This document shows, piece after piece, positions 8,704-16,996 of a stretch of 64,000 bases of DNA (the first letter of the stretch is position 1; every line of letters begins with the position of its first letter). Both the position numbers and the translations under genes were made by a program. This stretch comes from Alphaproteobacteria bacterium (lineage in GTDB: Bacteria > Pseudomonadota > Alphaproteobacteria > JAEULC01): contig JADZDN010000036.1 of assembly GCA_020851015.1 (NCBI GenBank), positions 5,661-69,660 on the forward strand, read 5' to 3'. Below the pieces are notes generated by a model. That model saw only the letters and a list, made by a program, of their open reading frames with translations. It did not search any database and was not told the origin of the DNA.

Positions 8704-9047
8704 CCGATTCTCACGCCTCCAGCACGTGCCGCTTCGGCGTCTTCATCCGCGGACGCGCGCCAGCGCGGTCCTTGCGATTGCCGTACCATTGCCCACCGGA
8801 ACCTCGTTCCGTAAAATAGTATACTTGTATCAACTATTAAGGCAAGGCCGATCGCGATCGGCGGGACGGCGGTGCGCCAGCAACCGCCCATCGGGGCAGC
8901 GCTTGCATCCGAAACCGCGTGAGCTCGCCCTGATCGCCGAAGGAATTCCGTCGCCGCCCGACAAAATATGATACTGATTGCATGTTGCAGTGATCCGGAT
9001 TGCCTGTTCGACCATGTCGCCAATTCTTACGGAATGAGACTGTCGCG
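8704..9047. promoter_or_regulatory. divergent intergenic region between thiolase operon and FadR-type regulator
   Basis: About 340 bases without a gene, lying between the leftward operon start at 8703 and the rightward regulator gene at 9048. It contains the palindromic operator candidate and leftward promoter described at 8815-8845. A weaker look-alike, ATGATACTGATT at about 8968-8980, shares nine bases with the site at 16565-16575 and might serve the regulator's own promoter. I see no reading frame with good coding character and no RNA gene in this stretch. Confidence 0.6.
8815..8845 (-). promoter_or_regulatory. promoter and candidate FadR-type operator for the thiolase operon
   Basis: The core GTATACTTGTAT (8819-8830) contains the inverted repeat ATAC-TT-GTAT, flanked by a second inverted pair AATAGT (8815-8820) and ACTATT (8833-8838). 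On the minus strand, TTGCCT (8840-8845) and TATACT (8818-8823) are spaced by 16 bases and form a good sigma-70 promoter, so a protein bound to the palindrome would cover the -10 box. The same core recurs at 12794-12805 and 16560-16571. The neighbouring GntR/FadR-type regulator is the obvious candidate; this link is inference. Confidence 0.55.
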
Positions 9048-9746
9048 ATGATGAAGTTTCAAAGAATGAAGCCGGAAAAGGCGGCGCAGGTGATCGCACG
9101 GCAGATCAAGCAGGCCGTGCTGAGCGGCGAGCTAGCGATCGGCGACAAATTGCCGGGAGAGCGCGAACTGATCGCCCAATCGGGCTACAGCCGCTCCGTC
9201 GTGCGCGAGGCGCTGCGGCTGCTGGAGGATGACGGCCTTATCGTGCTCCAGGCGGGCCGGAACGGCGGCGCGGTCGTCAGCAACCCGAATACCAGCCAGA
9301 TCATGTCGAACATCGACATGCATCTGCGGCTCCAGCAGACGGGCGTCAGGGAAGTGCACGAAGCGCAACGCGTCATCGAACCTGTCATCGTGAAGCTGGC
9401 GATCGAGAAAGCGACCGAAGAGGATTTCGGCAAAATCCGCGAGACGATCGAATTGATCGAGCGGAATCCCGAAGACATCGACCTGGTCAGGATCCAAAGC
9501 AATCGGTTCCATACGCTTCTCGGCGAGGCGACCAAAAACAACGTTCTTGCGATCGTCGCGGGGATATTGAGGCAGATCGTGGTCGACTTTCGCTATGAAG
9601 GCGACGCGAAGGAAGCGCTCGCCATCGCCCGGATCCACCGCCGGATACTGGAGGCGATCGAGGCCAAGGATGTCGAGAAGGCCACGCGCCGGGCCTTGCG
9701 GCACGTCAACGCGAGCGAAGCGGTGATGTGCTCGCGAAGCAACTAG
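9048..9746 (+). CDS. FadR/GntR-family transcriptional regulator (FCD domain)
   Basis: A 232-residue regulator with an N-terminal winged helix-turn-helix (about residues 8-75: VIARQIKQAVLSGEL, then GERELIAQSGYSRSVVREAL) and a C-terminal all-helical FCD ligand domain with the metal-site pattern (E-x3-I near 110, H near 163, H near 205). FCD regulators usually repress catabolic genes and release DNA upon binding an organic acid or amino acid. I chose ATG at 9048; TTG at 9000 would add a poorly conserved leader and has no ribosome binding site. It sits between the two catabolic clusters that share the GTATAC-N2-GTAT palindrome, so it may regulate both. Confidence 0.88.
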   Translation: MMKFQRMKPEKAAQVIARQIKQAVLSGELAIGDKLPGERELIAQSGYSRSVVREALRLLEDDGLIVLQAGRNGGAVVSNPNTSQIMSNIDMHLRLQQTGVREVHEAQRVIEPVIVKLAIEKATEEDFGKIRETIELIERNPEDIDLVRIQSNRFHTLLGEATKNNVLAIVAGILRQIVVDFRYEGDAKEALAIARIHRRILEAIEAKDVEKATRRALRHVNASEAVMCSRSN

Positions 9747-9763
9747 ATCGACGCCGCTCCTGC

Positions 9764-10957
9764 CTAGCGCAGCCCTTCCGCGGTCAAACGGCCCAGACGC
9801 GCAATGGCCCCCTCATCCTCCTGCCGGGAGGATGCGGTCTTGTTCTTGAAGCGCGCCATTCCGAATTCCTCGATCGGATGCGTGGCACGGCCTTCGGCGA
9901 TGAGGCTCGCCATAAGTCGCCCGATCGCGGGTCCGAGCGCGAAGCCATGGCCTGAAAATCCCGCACAAATATAGAGCCCCGGCACTTCCTCGACCGCCTG
10001 GACAATTGCGAGATCGTCGGGCGTCATCTCGAACCAGCCTACCCAGGCACGAACGACGCGCGCCGTCGCGAGCGCCGGCACCAAGCGCACCGTCTCCCGC
10101 ATGATGTTGCCGATGTGCGCGCGCGAGATCGACGAGTCGAAACCGACGCTTTGAGCCGGTCCCATGCCAAGCAGCAACGTGCCATCCATGGTCTGGCCGA
10201 AACTCACCCGCGGGCCGGCGCATCGAAGATACGGCCGCGTCACCAGCGGCATTCGCGCCGTAACGAGGATCTGGTGCTTGGCGGGCGTTATCGGGACGTC
10301 GATTCCCAGGGGCGCCATCAACTCCGGGGCCCGCACGCCGGCGGCGTTCAACACGGCGGGAGCGGAAATCCGGCCGCGGTCGGTCGAAACGCCCTCGATC
10401 CTTCCCCCGCGTACGACAATGCCGTTGGCGCGAACGCCGATTCTTATGTCTGCCCCGTGCCGCCGTGCAGCCATTGCAAAGGCCCACGTGGCCTTTTGAG
10501 GGTTTACATGTCCGTCCTGGGTGGTGAGAAATCCCATAACGATGTCAGGCGAAATGTCGGGCACGAGTTCCTTGATGTCGTGGCGCGCGACGACGCGGGC
10601 ATCGAGACCCCGCTGGCGATGCTTTTCGGTTTCGGCCTGGAATTCGGCGGCGATACTGTCATGGTAGGTGACCAGCAGGTTGCCCGTCCTGCGAAACTCC
10701 GTCGGATGGCCGAGTTCCTCATCCGCCTGGTGCCATAGCCGCAAAGCCTCGAGCGCAATGGGAAGCTCCAGCCGATCCCTCAGCTGGACACGCACATTGC
10801 CGCGGTTGCGCCCCGATGCTTCCTGGGCGATGTCATCCTTTTCAAGCAGGACGACGCGCACGCCTTGCTTGGCGAGATTGTACGCGGTTGCACACCCCAC
10901 GATGCCGCCACCGACGACAACGACGTCGGCGGTGTCGCCTGTCATTCCCGGTTTCAT
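9764..10957 (-). CDS. FAD-dependent oxidoreductase, DAO family (opine oxidase/HcnC/D-hydroxyproline dehydrogenase-like)
   Basis: A 397-residue D-amino-acid-oxidase-fold protein. The N-terminal dinucleotide motif is VVVGGGIVGCATAYNLAKQG (about residues 11-30) and the C-terminal FAD motif is YICAGFSGHGFALGPAIGR (about 330-348). The family oxidises secondary or primary amines. It would correspond to the catalytic (beta) subunit of a complex with the FAD/NAD subunit at 14799-16211 and the [2Fe-2S] subunit at 16208-16534, as in OoxA/OoxB, HcnABC or the alpha-beta-gamma proline dehydrogenases. It ends 17 bases from the convergent regulator gene. Substrate class: imino acid or opine-like; this is inference from the set of genes. 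Confidence 0.85.
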   Translation of the reverse strand: MKPGMTGDTADVVVVGGGIVGCATAYNLAKQGVRVVLLEKDDIAQEASGRNRGNVRVQLRDRLELPIALEALRLWHQADEELGHPTEFRRTGNLLVTYHDSIAAEFQAETEKHRQRGLDARVVARHDIKELVPDISPDIVMGFLTTQDGHVNPQKATWAFAMAARRHGADIRIGVRANGIVVRGGRIEGVSTDRGRISAPAVLNAAGVRAPELMAPLGIDVPITPAKHQILVTARMPLVTRPYLRCAGPRVSFGQTMDGTLLLGMGPAQSVGFDSSISRAHIGNIMRETVRLVPALATARVVRAWVGWFEMTPDDLAIVQAVEEVPGLYICAGFSGHGFALGPAIGRLMASLIAEGRATHPIEEFGMARFKNKTASSRQEDEGAIARLGRLTAEGLR

Positions 10958-10988
10958 GGCAGGACACCTCTATTCAAAGCGCGCCGTG

Positions 10989-12614
10989 TCAGTGTTCCTG
11001 TACCAAGCGAAGGAACTGCTGCGTGCGGCGCTCGCGCGGTCGGTCCAGCACGTCCGCGGGTGCTCCTTCTTCGACAATGATGCCTTCATCCATGAACACG
11101 ATACGGTCGGCGACTTCTCGCGCGAACTTCACCTCGTGCGTCACGACGATCATCGTCATTCCGCCCTCGGCGAGCTTTCGGATGACCTGAAGCACCTCTC
11201 CGACCAGTTCAGGGTCAAGCGCGGACGTTGGCTCGTCAAACAACATCAACCTAGGCTTGATCGCCAGGGCTCGCGCAATGGCCACCCGCTGCTGCTGACC
11301 GCCCGACAATTGCTGCGGAAGGTGATGGGCATGGTGGGCCAGGCCCACGCTCGCCAGCAGGGCCATCGCCTGCTCGCGCATCGCCGCCGGATTGGCGCCG
11401 TAAACCCTGATCGGCGCTTCCATCACATTCTCGAGCGCCGTCATGTGGTCGAACAGGTTGAAGTGCTGGAAGACCATCCCGATCTTGGCGGCGGCCCGTG
11501 CTGCGGCCAGGTCTCGGTTGGGGCGAAGCCCGCCGTCTTTCCGCGTGTAACCCACCAGCTCTCCGCGAACCGTTATCTCGCCGCTATCGAGCGCCTCGAG
11601 ATGATTGATGAGGCGCAGCAGGGTCGATTTGCCGGAGCCGCTAGCCCCCATGATCGTGACGACTTCGCCGCGGTTTACCGTGAAATCGATGCCGCGAAGA
11701 ACTTCCCGTTTTTGCGCACCGCGCTGCGCGTACGCCTTCTTGACCTTCTTGCATACGACAAACGGCAACTTGTCGTCCCACGCCTCTCCCGACAATCCAT
11801 CCGACGACGTTGCCATCATATGCACGGCGGGAACGGACTGGGCTGCAGGCCGGGCGGTGGAATCCGTCTTGCCGGACGGGCCGCCGGGCGCCGGCCGCTG
11901 CGCCGTGCTCGGGCGGCCGATTCCGAACATTCGCCCGAGCACGGACGTCTCTTCCCCGAGCGAACGCAGCTCGGGGTCCAGGCGTCGTTCGAGCGCCAAT
12001 TGAATCAGGGCGACGATCGTCGTCATGAACAGGTAAAGGCATCCGGCGGCGATGAAAACCGTGAAGAACGAGAAGTTGGTCGCGACAATTTGTTGGGCCC
12101 GAAACGTAAGCTCGTTCACGAAGATGACCGAGGCCAGCGACGTACCCTTCAACATCGCGATCGTTGCATTGGCGATCTGCGGCAGGATTGCGCGCATCGC
12201 CTGCGGAAGGATGATCCTGCGCAGCGTCAATACCTGGCCCATGCCAAGGGAAGCGGCCGCAATAGTCTGGTTCTTGTTGACCGCGAGAATGCCGCCCCTG
12301 ATGAACTCCGCGGCAAAGGCCGCCTCGTTCAATGCAAAGCCGATGACCGCCGTCGTAAAGGAGTCGAACTTGATCCCGATCCGGGGAAGCGCATCGAAGA
12401 CGAAGACGAGCTGGAGGAGAAGCGGCGTGCCGCGCATGATCCAGATGTAGAGCCACGCAATGCCGCTGATGACCTTGAACCGCGACAGCCGCATCAACGC
12501 CAGCAGCAGCCCAAGGAAAAGACCGGCCAGCATCGCCAAGAAGGTGATCTTTACGGCGAGCCACGCTCCCTCGATGAGGAAGCCACTCGTGGCATACTTG
12601 AGAACTTCACTCAC
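10989..12614 (-). CDS. polar amino-acid ABC transporter, permease-ATPase fusion
   Basis: A 541-residue protein that joins two proteins that are usually separate. Residues 1 to about 230 form a HisM/GlnP-type permease with about five membrane segments and the EAA loop ([21 protein letters not shown]). Residues about 230-290 are a polar linker rich in Pro, Arg and Gly. Residues about 290-541 are a GlnQ/HisP-type ATPase with Walker [10 protein letters not shown], signature [15 protein letters not shown] and Walker [13 protein letters not shown]. The divergently transcribed binding protein at 12846 is the likely partner. A homodimer would supply two permease and two ATPase domains from a single gene. 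The stop of the permease is not present, so this is a true fusion and not two overlapping frames. Confidence 0.9.
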   Translation of the reverse strand: MSEVLKYATSGFLIEGAWLAVKITFLAMLAGLFLGLLLALMRLSRFKVISGIAWLYIWIMRGTPLLLQLVFVFDALPRIGIKFDSFTTAVIGFALNEAAFAAEFIRGGILAVNKNQTIAAASLGMGQVLTLRRIILPQAMRAILPQIANATIAMLKGTSLASVIFVNELTFRAQQIVATNFSFFTVFIAAGCLYLFMTTIVALIQLALERRLDPELRSLGEETSVLGRMFGIGRPSTAQRPAPGGPSGKTDSTARPAAQSVPAVHMMATSSDGLSGEAWDDKLPFVVCKKVKKAYAQRGAQKREVLRGIDFTVNRGEVVTIMGASGSGKSTLLRLINHLEALDSGEITVRGELVGYTRKDGGLRPNRDLAAARAAAKIGMVFQHFNLFDHMTALENVMEAPIRVYGANPAAMREQAMALLASVGLAHHAHHLPQQLSGGQQQRVAIARALAIKPRLMLFDEPTSALDPELVGEVLQVIRKLAEGGMTMIVVTHEVKFAREVADRIVFMDEGIIVEEGAPADVLDRPRERRTQQFLRLVQEH

Positions 12615-12845
12615 CCGCCTCCCCCTTGCCGCCTCGTGCTTTCACCGCTCCGGCGCCGGCTTCTTTTAATAGGGATACCATTAGCCTCAATCTGGATCGT
12701 GTCAAGAAACGTCGCCCCGGCGCAGCCGCCTGGCCCCGGCAATTGCTTCCACCCCTGCGCGCCGGGGCCGGCCCTGCGGGTTGCCAAACACTGAAACTAG
12801 TATACCTTATTGGCAGCCGTCGCTTTGCCAATCGCCGGGGGATAC
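12615..12845. promoter_or_regulatory. divergent promoter region with second palindromic operator
   Basis: Intergenic space between the leftward permease-ATPase gene and the rightward binding-protein gene. At 12794-12805 the minus strand reads GTATACTAGTTT, matching the core found at 8819 and 16560 with one mismatch. It is centred inside the longer inverted repeat TGCCAA (12782-12787) and TTGGCA (12810-12815). On the plus strand TTGCCA (12781-12786) and TACCTT (12803-12808) are a possible promoter pair spaced by 16 bases. A weaker variant, AATGGTATCCCTATT on the minus strand near 12668-12683, lies in front of the leftward gene. Confidence 0.5.
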
Positions 12846-13763
12846 ATGCTGGGACACACACCGTTTCGCGCGTTTGCCAGACTCATGCGCACTGCAACAA
12901 TTGGCGTGCGGATGGCGGCGATCGCTTCCGCATGCGCGGCAGCCTGCATGACCGGCACTGCCCCGGCGTCGGCGCAATCGATAACCTGCGATCCGCAGAA
13001 GGCGGCGTCGAACTATCCCGCATACGCGAATCGAGTCGTCAAGATCGGCGCCAATCCGACCTATCCGCCGTTCACCTATAACGACCCTTCCGACATGACC
13101 CGGATGAACGGCGTCGACGTCGAGATCGTCGAAGAGGCTTTGAAATGCGCCGGCCTCAAGTACGAATTCATGCGTGGCCAGACGACCGGTCTGTACCCCG
13201 CCCTGTTCGCGGGAACGCTCGATCTGATGCTTGGGAACATATTCATCAGGCCGGACCGCGTCGACAAGGCCGGCTTCGTTCTTTACATGACCAATGGCCA
13301 GAGTCTGATCGTCAAGCGGGGCAACCCCAAGAAGGTTGTGTCGGCCGACACGATGTGCGGACGGACCGCCACGGGACTTTATGTAGGAACGTCCGCAATG
13401 GTCGTTCAGGATATCGGCAAGAAGTGCGTCGAGAAGGGTCTCCCCCCGATCGACTATGTCGCCGCGTCCGACCAGGAACAGGCCTACCGTTCCCTGGCGA
13501 ATGACCGCACGGACATGGTGATGGACGGTTCGGCATCCGCTGCGCTTCGTGTAGCCTCAGCGGACGGCCAGCATCTCGAGCTTGCCTTCACGCTGGATAC
13601 CGGCATCAAGTCCGGCATCATCGCCCCCAAGGGGAACGCGGAGATGTTGAAGGCCGTGGGCGATGGGCTGCGATATCTTCGTCAATCCGGCCGTCTTGCC
13701 GCCATCATGACCAAATACGGCCTGCAGCCTGCCTGGCTGATCGAGATCGAGGTGCATCCCTAG
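12846..13763 (+). CDS. amino-acid ABC transporter substrate-binding protein
   Basis: A 305-residue periplasmic protein of the SBP_bac_3 family. A long N-terminal leader precedes a hydrophobic stretch that ends at PASAQS (signal cleavage about residues 42-44). The ligand-entry segment VVKIGANPTYPPFTYNDP and GVDVEIVEEALKCAG follow. ATG at 12846 has GGGGGA just upstream; an ATG at 12885 would give a more usual short signal peptide and is an alternative. It is divergent from the fused transporter gene and followed after 39 bases by the ornithine cyclodeaminase-like gene. A paralogue is encoded at 4935-5783. Confidence 0.88.
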   Translation: MLGHTPFRAFARLMRTATIGVRMAAIASACAAACMTGTAPASAQSITCDPQKAASNYPAYANRVVKIGANPTYPPFTYNDPSDMTRMNGVDVEIVEEALKCAGLKYEFMRGQTTGLYPALFAGTLDLMLGNIFIRPDRVDKAGFVLYMTNGQSLIVKRGNPKKVVSADTMCGRTATGLYVGTSAMVVQDIGKKCVEKGLPPIDYVAASDQEQAYRSLANDRTDMVMDGSASAALRVASADGQHLELAFTLDTGIKSGIIAPKGNAEMLKAVGDGLRYLRQSGRLAAIMTKYGLQPAWLIEIEVHP

Positions 13764-13802
13764 GCCCGATCGCTTGACCGAGACCAGGACCAGGAGGACA
13801 TC

Positions 13803-14783
13803 GTGGCCCTTGTTCTGAGCAAGCAAGAGGTCGCCGGTCTTTTGAAAATGCCGGCACTCGTCGACGCGATCGAGACCGCGCTCATCGAACTGTCGGCGGG
13901 AACGACGGTCAATCCCAACCGGTTGCGTATTTTCGTGCCGGAAAGCCGGTCCATGCTGGCCTGCATGCCCGCCTACCTGGGTACAAAGAGCCTGTTCGGT
14001 GCCAAGATCGTTTCAAGCGCGGATCGGCCGGTTTCGCCCGGCCATCCGCGACGCCTTTCGATGATGGTGATCCTTGCGGACACCGATGGCCGCCTGCTGG
14101 CGGCGATGAGCGGTGCGCAGATCGGCCCCATGCGCACCGCAGCAACATCGGCCGTAGCCACGCGCCATCTTTCCCGCGCCGACGCTCGAACCGTCGCGAT
14201 CGTCGGCTGCGGTGTCCAGGGTCGCGCCGAACTCGCGGGCGCAGCGGCAGTCCGCAAGCTGAGCGACGTCCGCGTGTTCGACACCAATCGCGCCGTCGCC
14301 GAGCAGTTCGCGGGGGAAATGGCTGCGGAGCTGGGCCTGCGCATATCGGTGGCCGACTCGGCGGAACAAGCGGTTTCGCGGGCAGATATCGTAACCGTCG
14401 CGACGACATCAGGCACGCCGGCGGTACCCGACGCGGCAATATGTCCGGGAATGCATATCAATGCCGTCGGCGCGCATACGCCGCGCAGCCGTGAGCTTGA
14501 AAGCGATACCATCCTACGCGCGCGGCTGTTTGCGGAAAGCCGCGCCGTCATCATGGCCGAAGCCGGCGATGTTCTCATTCCGATTGCCGAAAACCTTATC
14601 CCCGAATCCCATTTGCTGGGCGAGATCGGCGAGGTCGCGGCAGGAAAAATTCCCGGCCGCTTGAGCCGCGAGGACATTACGGTTTTCAAGTCCACCGGAA
14701 TGGCCGTCGAAGACGTGATTGCCGCCAAGCTCGTCTATGATTGCGCGATCTCGGCCGGCATGGGCGCAACGATCGACTTTTGA
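13803..14783 (+). CDS. ornithine cyclodeaminase / mu-crystallin family protein
   Basis: A 326-residue NAD(P)-dependent enzyme. The Rossmann motif AIVGCGVQGRAEL lies near residues 134-146, preceded by the conserved MSGAQIGPMRTAATSAVAT segment that contacts the ligand. The family includes ornithine cyclodeaminase (ornithine to proline plus ammonia), ketimine reductases and pyrroline-2-carboxylate reductase. GTG start, with a strong AGGAGG eight bases upstream. In octopine and nopaline catabolism an ornithine cyclodeaminase follows opine oxidase, which matches the set of genes here, but a ketimine or imino-acid reductase role is equally compatible. It converges with the oxidoreductase at 14799. 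Confidence 0.85.
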   Translation: MALVLSKQEVAGLLKMPALVDAIETALIELSAGTTVNPNRLRIFVPESRSMLACMPAYLGTKSLFGAKIVSSADRPVSPGHPRRLSMMVILADTDGRLLAAMSGAQIGPMRTAATSAVATRHLSRADARTVAIVGCGVQGRAELAGAAAVRKLSDVRVFDTNRAVAEQFAGEMAAELGLRISVADSAEQAVSRADIVTVATTSGTPAVPDAAICPGMHINAVGAHTPRSRELESDTILRARLFAESRAVIMAEAGDVLIPIAENLIPESHLLGEIGEVAAGKIPGRLSREDITVFKSTGMAVEDVIAAKLVYDCAISAGMGATIDF

Positions 14784-14798
14784 TCGCAGAAGCCGTCG

Positions 14799-16211
14799 CT
14801 AACGCTGGGGAAGAGGCTCCGTCAGGGCGCCGATGGCGAGCGGCTTGATATGGGGCCGCGGCGTATCGCTCCCGATTTCCGATATCGTGCGATTCGACGC
14901 GGCCGCGGCCAGCCGCGCAATCGTCGGCTCGCAGATGCGACCCTGGCATTGCCCCATGCCCGCGCGCGTGCATTGCTTGATGGCCCGCAGGCTTCCGTTC
15001 CATTCCCTTGCGAGCCCGCGAACTTGGCCGGCAGTTACCTCTTCACACCGACACACAACCGTGTCGTCCAAGATGCTCTGGTAAATCCCGGGGTGCGGCG
15101 CGAACGTACGCTTCAGGTGATCGGCGAAGGACTGGTGGCGCGCGCGTCGACGCCGTGGTTCGCGCGACCGCGCGTCGAACGCGGCCGGCGTGAGGTATCC
15201 GAGATCCGCGGCGGCGCGCAATCCCGCGATTGCGCCCTCCGCCATCGCAACGCGATGTCCGGCCATCCCCGTGACTTCACCCGCCAGCAAGACATCGGCC
15301 CGGCTCGAGCGCTGGTGCTCGTCACAATCGGCGACCCAGCAGCCCCCGACCTCGTCCCACCTAGTCTCGCAGCCAAGCAGCCGCGGCAATTGCAGGCTGG
15401 GAACGAACCCGAAATTCGTCAGGATCGAATCGACGGCGAGCGTGCGAATCCTGTCCAACCGCGGCCGGCCGTCGATGCCAACGGGCGCCACGTCCGCTTC
15501 CTCGACGGCGCCATCGCCCCTCGCTTCGACAACCATTTGCCCGTATCTCAGGGGAATGCCGCGCGACAACAAGCAGGCAAAGTAGCCATAAGCCTCGAAC
15601 AGCTTGTCGAGGTGCCGCCACGGCTGGGGAAACGAGCGGAAGAACGCGGCGGGACCGAGGTATTCGAGAATCTCGACGACCTTCGCGCCAGCCTTCACGA
15701 GTTGCGTCGCGACCGGCAGCTGGAAGGGACCTGTGCCGGACATGAGGATTTGCCGCCCTGGCATCACGAACTGCGCCTTCAGCAACGTCTGCGCCGCGCC
15801 TGCGGTCGTGACGCCGGGCAGCGTCCATCCCCGGAACGGAACCGGCTGCTCATAGGCTCCCGTGGCGACGATCGTTCGATGGCTCGCCAAGCGTTCGCAA
15901 ACGTTATTGCTCTCGATTTCGAGCATCCCTTGATCGAACGCTCCCCAGACGAGCGTATTCGGCCTTATCCGGATCCGCTCGTGACCTCGGACGGCCGCCA
16001 GGATCCGCTTGCTCGCTTGATAGCTCGTTCCGAGGACGCCCTCGTTGATCCTGAGAAACTTCGCATGCGGCTGGCGAAAATACTGACCGCCCGGAGCCCC
16101 ATACTCGTCGACGACGACGATATCCGCTCCGGCATCGGCGGCCGACAGCGCCGCCGAAAGCCCGGCGGGGCCAGCCCCCACAATCGCGATATCGCATTCG
16201 GTGACGATCAT
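14799..16211 (-). CDS. FAD/NAD(P)-binding oxidoreductase subunit (OoxA/HcnB-like)
   Basis: A 470-residue flavoprotein. The N-terminal dinucleotide motif IVGAGPAGLSAAL is near residues 9-21 and a second (SGTGPFQLPVATQL) near 158-171. The C-terminal region contains VVCRCEEV, QCTRAGMGQCQGRICEP: a BFD-like cluster site of four cysteines, as in the alpha subunits of opine oxidases, HcnB and D-hydroxyproline dehydrogenases. The ATG at 16211 overlaps the stop of the preceding [2Fe-2S] gene in an ATGA, implying translational coupling; an upstream ATG at 16229 is an alternative. It would move electrons from the DAO-type subunit to the respiratory chain. Confidence 0.85.
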   Translation of the reverse strand: MIVTECDIAIVGAGPAGLSAALSAADAGADIVVVDEYGAPGGQYFRQPHAKFLRINEGVLGTSYQASKRILAAVRGHERIRIRPNTLVWGAFDQGMLEIESNNVCERLASHRTIVATGAYEQPVPFRGWTLPGVTTAGAAQTLLKAQFVMPGRQILMSGTGPFQLPVATQLVKAGAKVVEILEYLGPAAFFRSFPQPWRHLDKLFEAYGYFACLLSRGIPLRYGQMVVEARGDGAVEEADVAPVGIDGRPRLDRIRTLAVDSILTNFGFVPSLQLPRLLGCETRWDEVGGCWVADCDEHQRSSRADVLLAGEVTGMAGHRVAMAEGAIAGLRAAADLGYLTPAAFDARSREPRRRRARHQSFADHLKRTFAPHPGIYQSILDDTVVCRCEEVTAGQVRGLAREWNGSLRAIKQCTRAGMGQCQGRICEPTIARLAAAASNRTISEIGSDTPRPHIKPLAIGALTEPLPQR

Positions 16212-16534
16212 CGACGCGAGCGGCGCCATTCCGCTTCGTTCTGGGTCGTCACCTTCATCCCGGGCAACGCGATGGTCATGCAAGCGCGCAGATGCATGCG
16301 GCCGTCGACCGTGACGAGACAATCGAAACACACGCCCATGCCGCAGAAGATGCCGCGCGGCTGCTCTTGCTTCTCCGTCCGCCGCAATTGGCGTATGCCC
16401 GCCGCCAGCAGGGCCGCGGCAATGGTTTCGCCCGGGTAGGCGGTAAATTCCGTCCCGTCGAGGGTGAACTTGAAAGGCGCTTCGCGGACGACCCCGGCGT
16501 CCACGCGAAGAAAAGACTGGTCACTTACCGGCAA
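16208..16534 (-). CDS. (2Fe-2S)-binding protein, small subunit (HcnA/OoxB gamma-like)
   Basis: A small ferredoxin-like subunit of about 100-108 residues. The cluster motif is CGMGVCFDC followed by a fourth cysteine in HLRACMT. The pattern FTLDGTEFTAYPGETIAAALLAAG is characteristic of the HcnA-type subunit. The start is uncertain: the frame is open to 16639, but the promoter and operator at 16560-16595 lie within that extension, so a start at TTG 16534 or GTG 16504 is more likely. It overlaps the FAD/NAD subunit gene by four bases. Confidence 0.75.
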   Translation of the reverse strand: MPVSDQSFLRVDAGVVREAPFKFTLDGTEFTAYPGETIAAALLAAGIRQLRRTEKQEQPRGIFCGMGVCFDCLVTVDGRMHLRACMTIALPGMKVTTQNEAEWRRSRR

Positions 16535-16559
16535 AACCCAGGTTCCGAACAATTTTCCC

Positions 16560-16595
16560 GTATACGAGTATACTGATTTCAGGCCAACCGTCCAA
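16560..16595 (-). promoter_or_regulatory. promoter and third palindromic operator for the [2Fe-2S]/FAD subunit operon
   Basis: The perfect direct and near-palindromic sequence GTATACGAGTATAC (16560-16573) contains the core seen at 8819 and 12794. On the minus strand TTGGAC (16590-16595) and TATACT (16567-16572) are separated by exactly 17 bases, giving a good sigma-70 promoter whose -10 box is inside the operator. Transcription would begin near 16560, which argues that translation of the [2Fe-2S] gene starts downstream of that point. Confidence 0.55.
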
Positions 16596-16675
16596 ACGCC
16601 CGCTTTACCGAGAGCCGAGCGCAAGCGGGCTCGTATCATTCGAGGTCGCGTGCCTTCCGCTATACCCGCCGGAAA

Positions 16676-16996
16676 CTATGCTGTCGGCACCTCGATCATC
16701 GTTAGCGGCACGTGCTGCTGGCAGCCATAGACGTCCGACTCACCCAGGTCGCCTGAGCTAACCGGGCGGCGAATCGTGATCTTGAACGCGAGGGCGGGAT
16801 CATACGGGCGACACACCAGCACCTCGTTGTGCGAAATCTTGTAGAGCTTGGCCACCAGTGCCGCGGTGATGACGCCGCTCTTCTTGACCCGCTCGTAAGC
16901 GGCCGGGTCCTCGAACATGATGTCGAACGTCAATTCAAAGGGGCCGGCATTCTTGCTGCGGATCACCTGGGCCATGTCGAGGATGCGTGTTGCCAT
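16676..16996 (-). CDS. DUF4387 family protein
   Basis: A 106-residue protein matching the DUF4387 pattern (starts with LxDxAQVIRSKNAGPFELTFDIMF, ends with QQHVPLTMIEV). The function is not established. DUF4387 genes are usually paired with DUF1446/AtuA genes, as here, where the start and the stop of the upstream gene share one base (TGATG). It may form the small subunit of one enzyme with that protein. No membrane segments or signal peptide are visible. Confidence 0.85.
   Translation of the reverse strand: MATRILDMAQVIRSKNAGPFELTFDIMFEDPAAYERVKKSGVITAALVAKLYKISHNEVLVCRPYDPALAFKITIRRPVSSGDLGESDVYGCQQHVPLTMIEVPTA

Noticed and set aside
10668..12794. Very long open frame on the plus strand across the transporter fusion gene
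   Set aside because: It is antisense to a gene with complete Walker, signature and EAA motifs. High GC content creates such shadow frames. The translated sequence is rich in Arg, His and Gln without any domain.
9764..16534. Hydrogen cyanide synthase HcnABC
   Set aside because: The three subunit types are homologous to HcnABC, but the genes are split by a transporter, a binding protein and an ornithine cyclodeaminase gene, and a FadR-type regulator is present. Catabolism of an imino acid or opine is the simpler view.
9764..16534. trans-4-Hydroxyproline catabolic cluster
   Set aside because: The dehydrogenase and cyclodeaminase-like genes would fit, but no hydroxyproline epimerase or DapA-like deaminase gene is visible.
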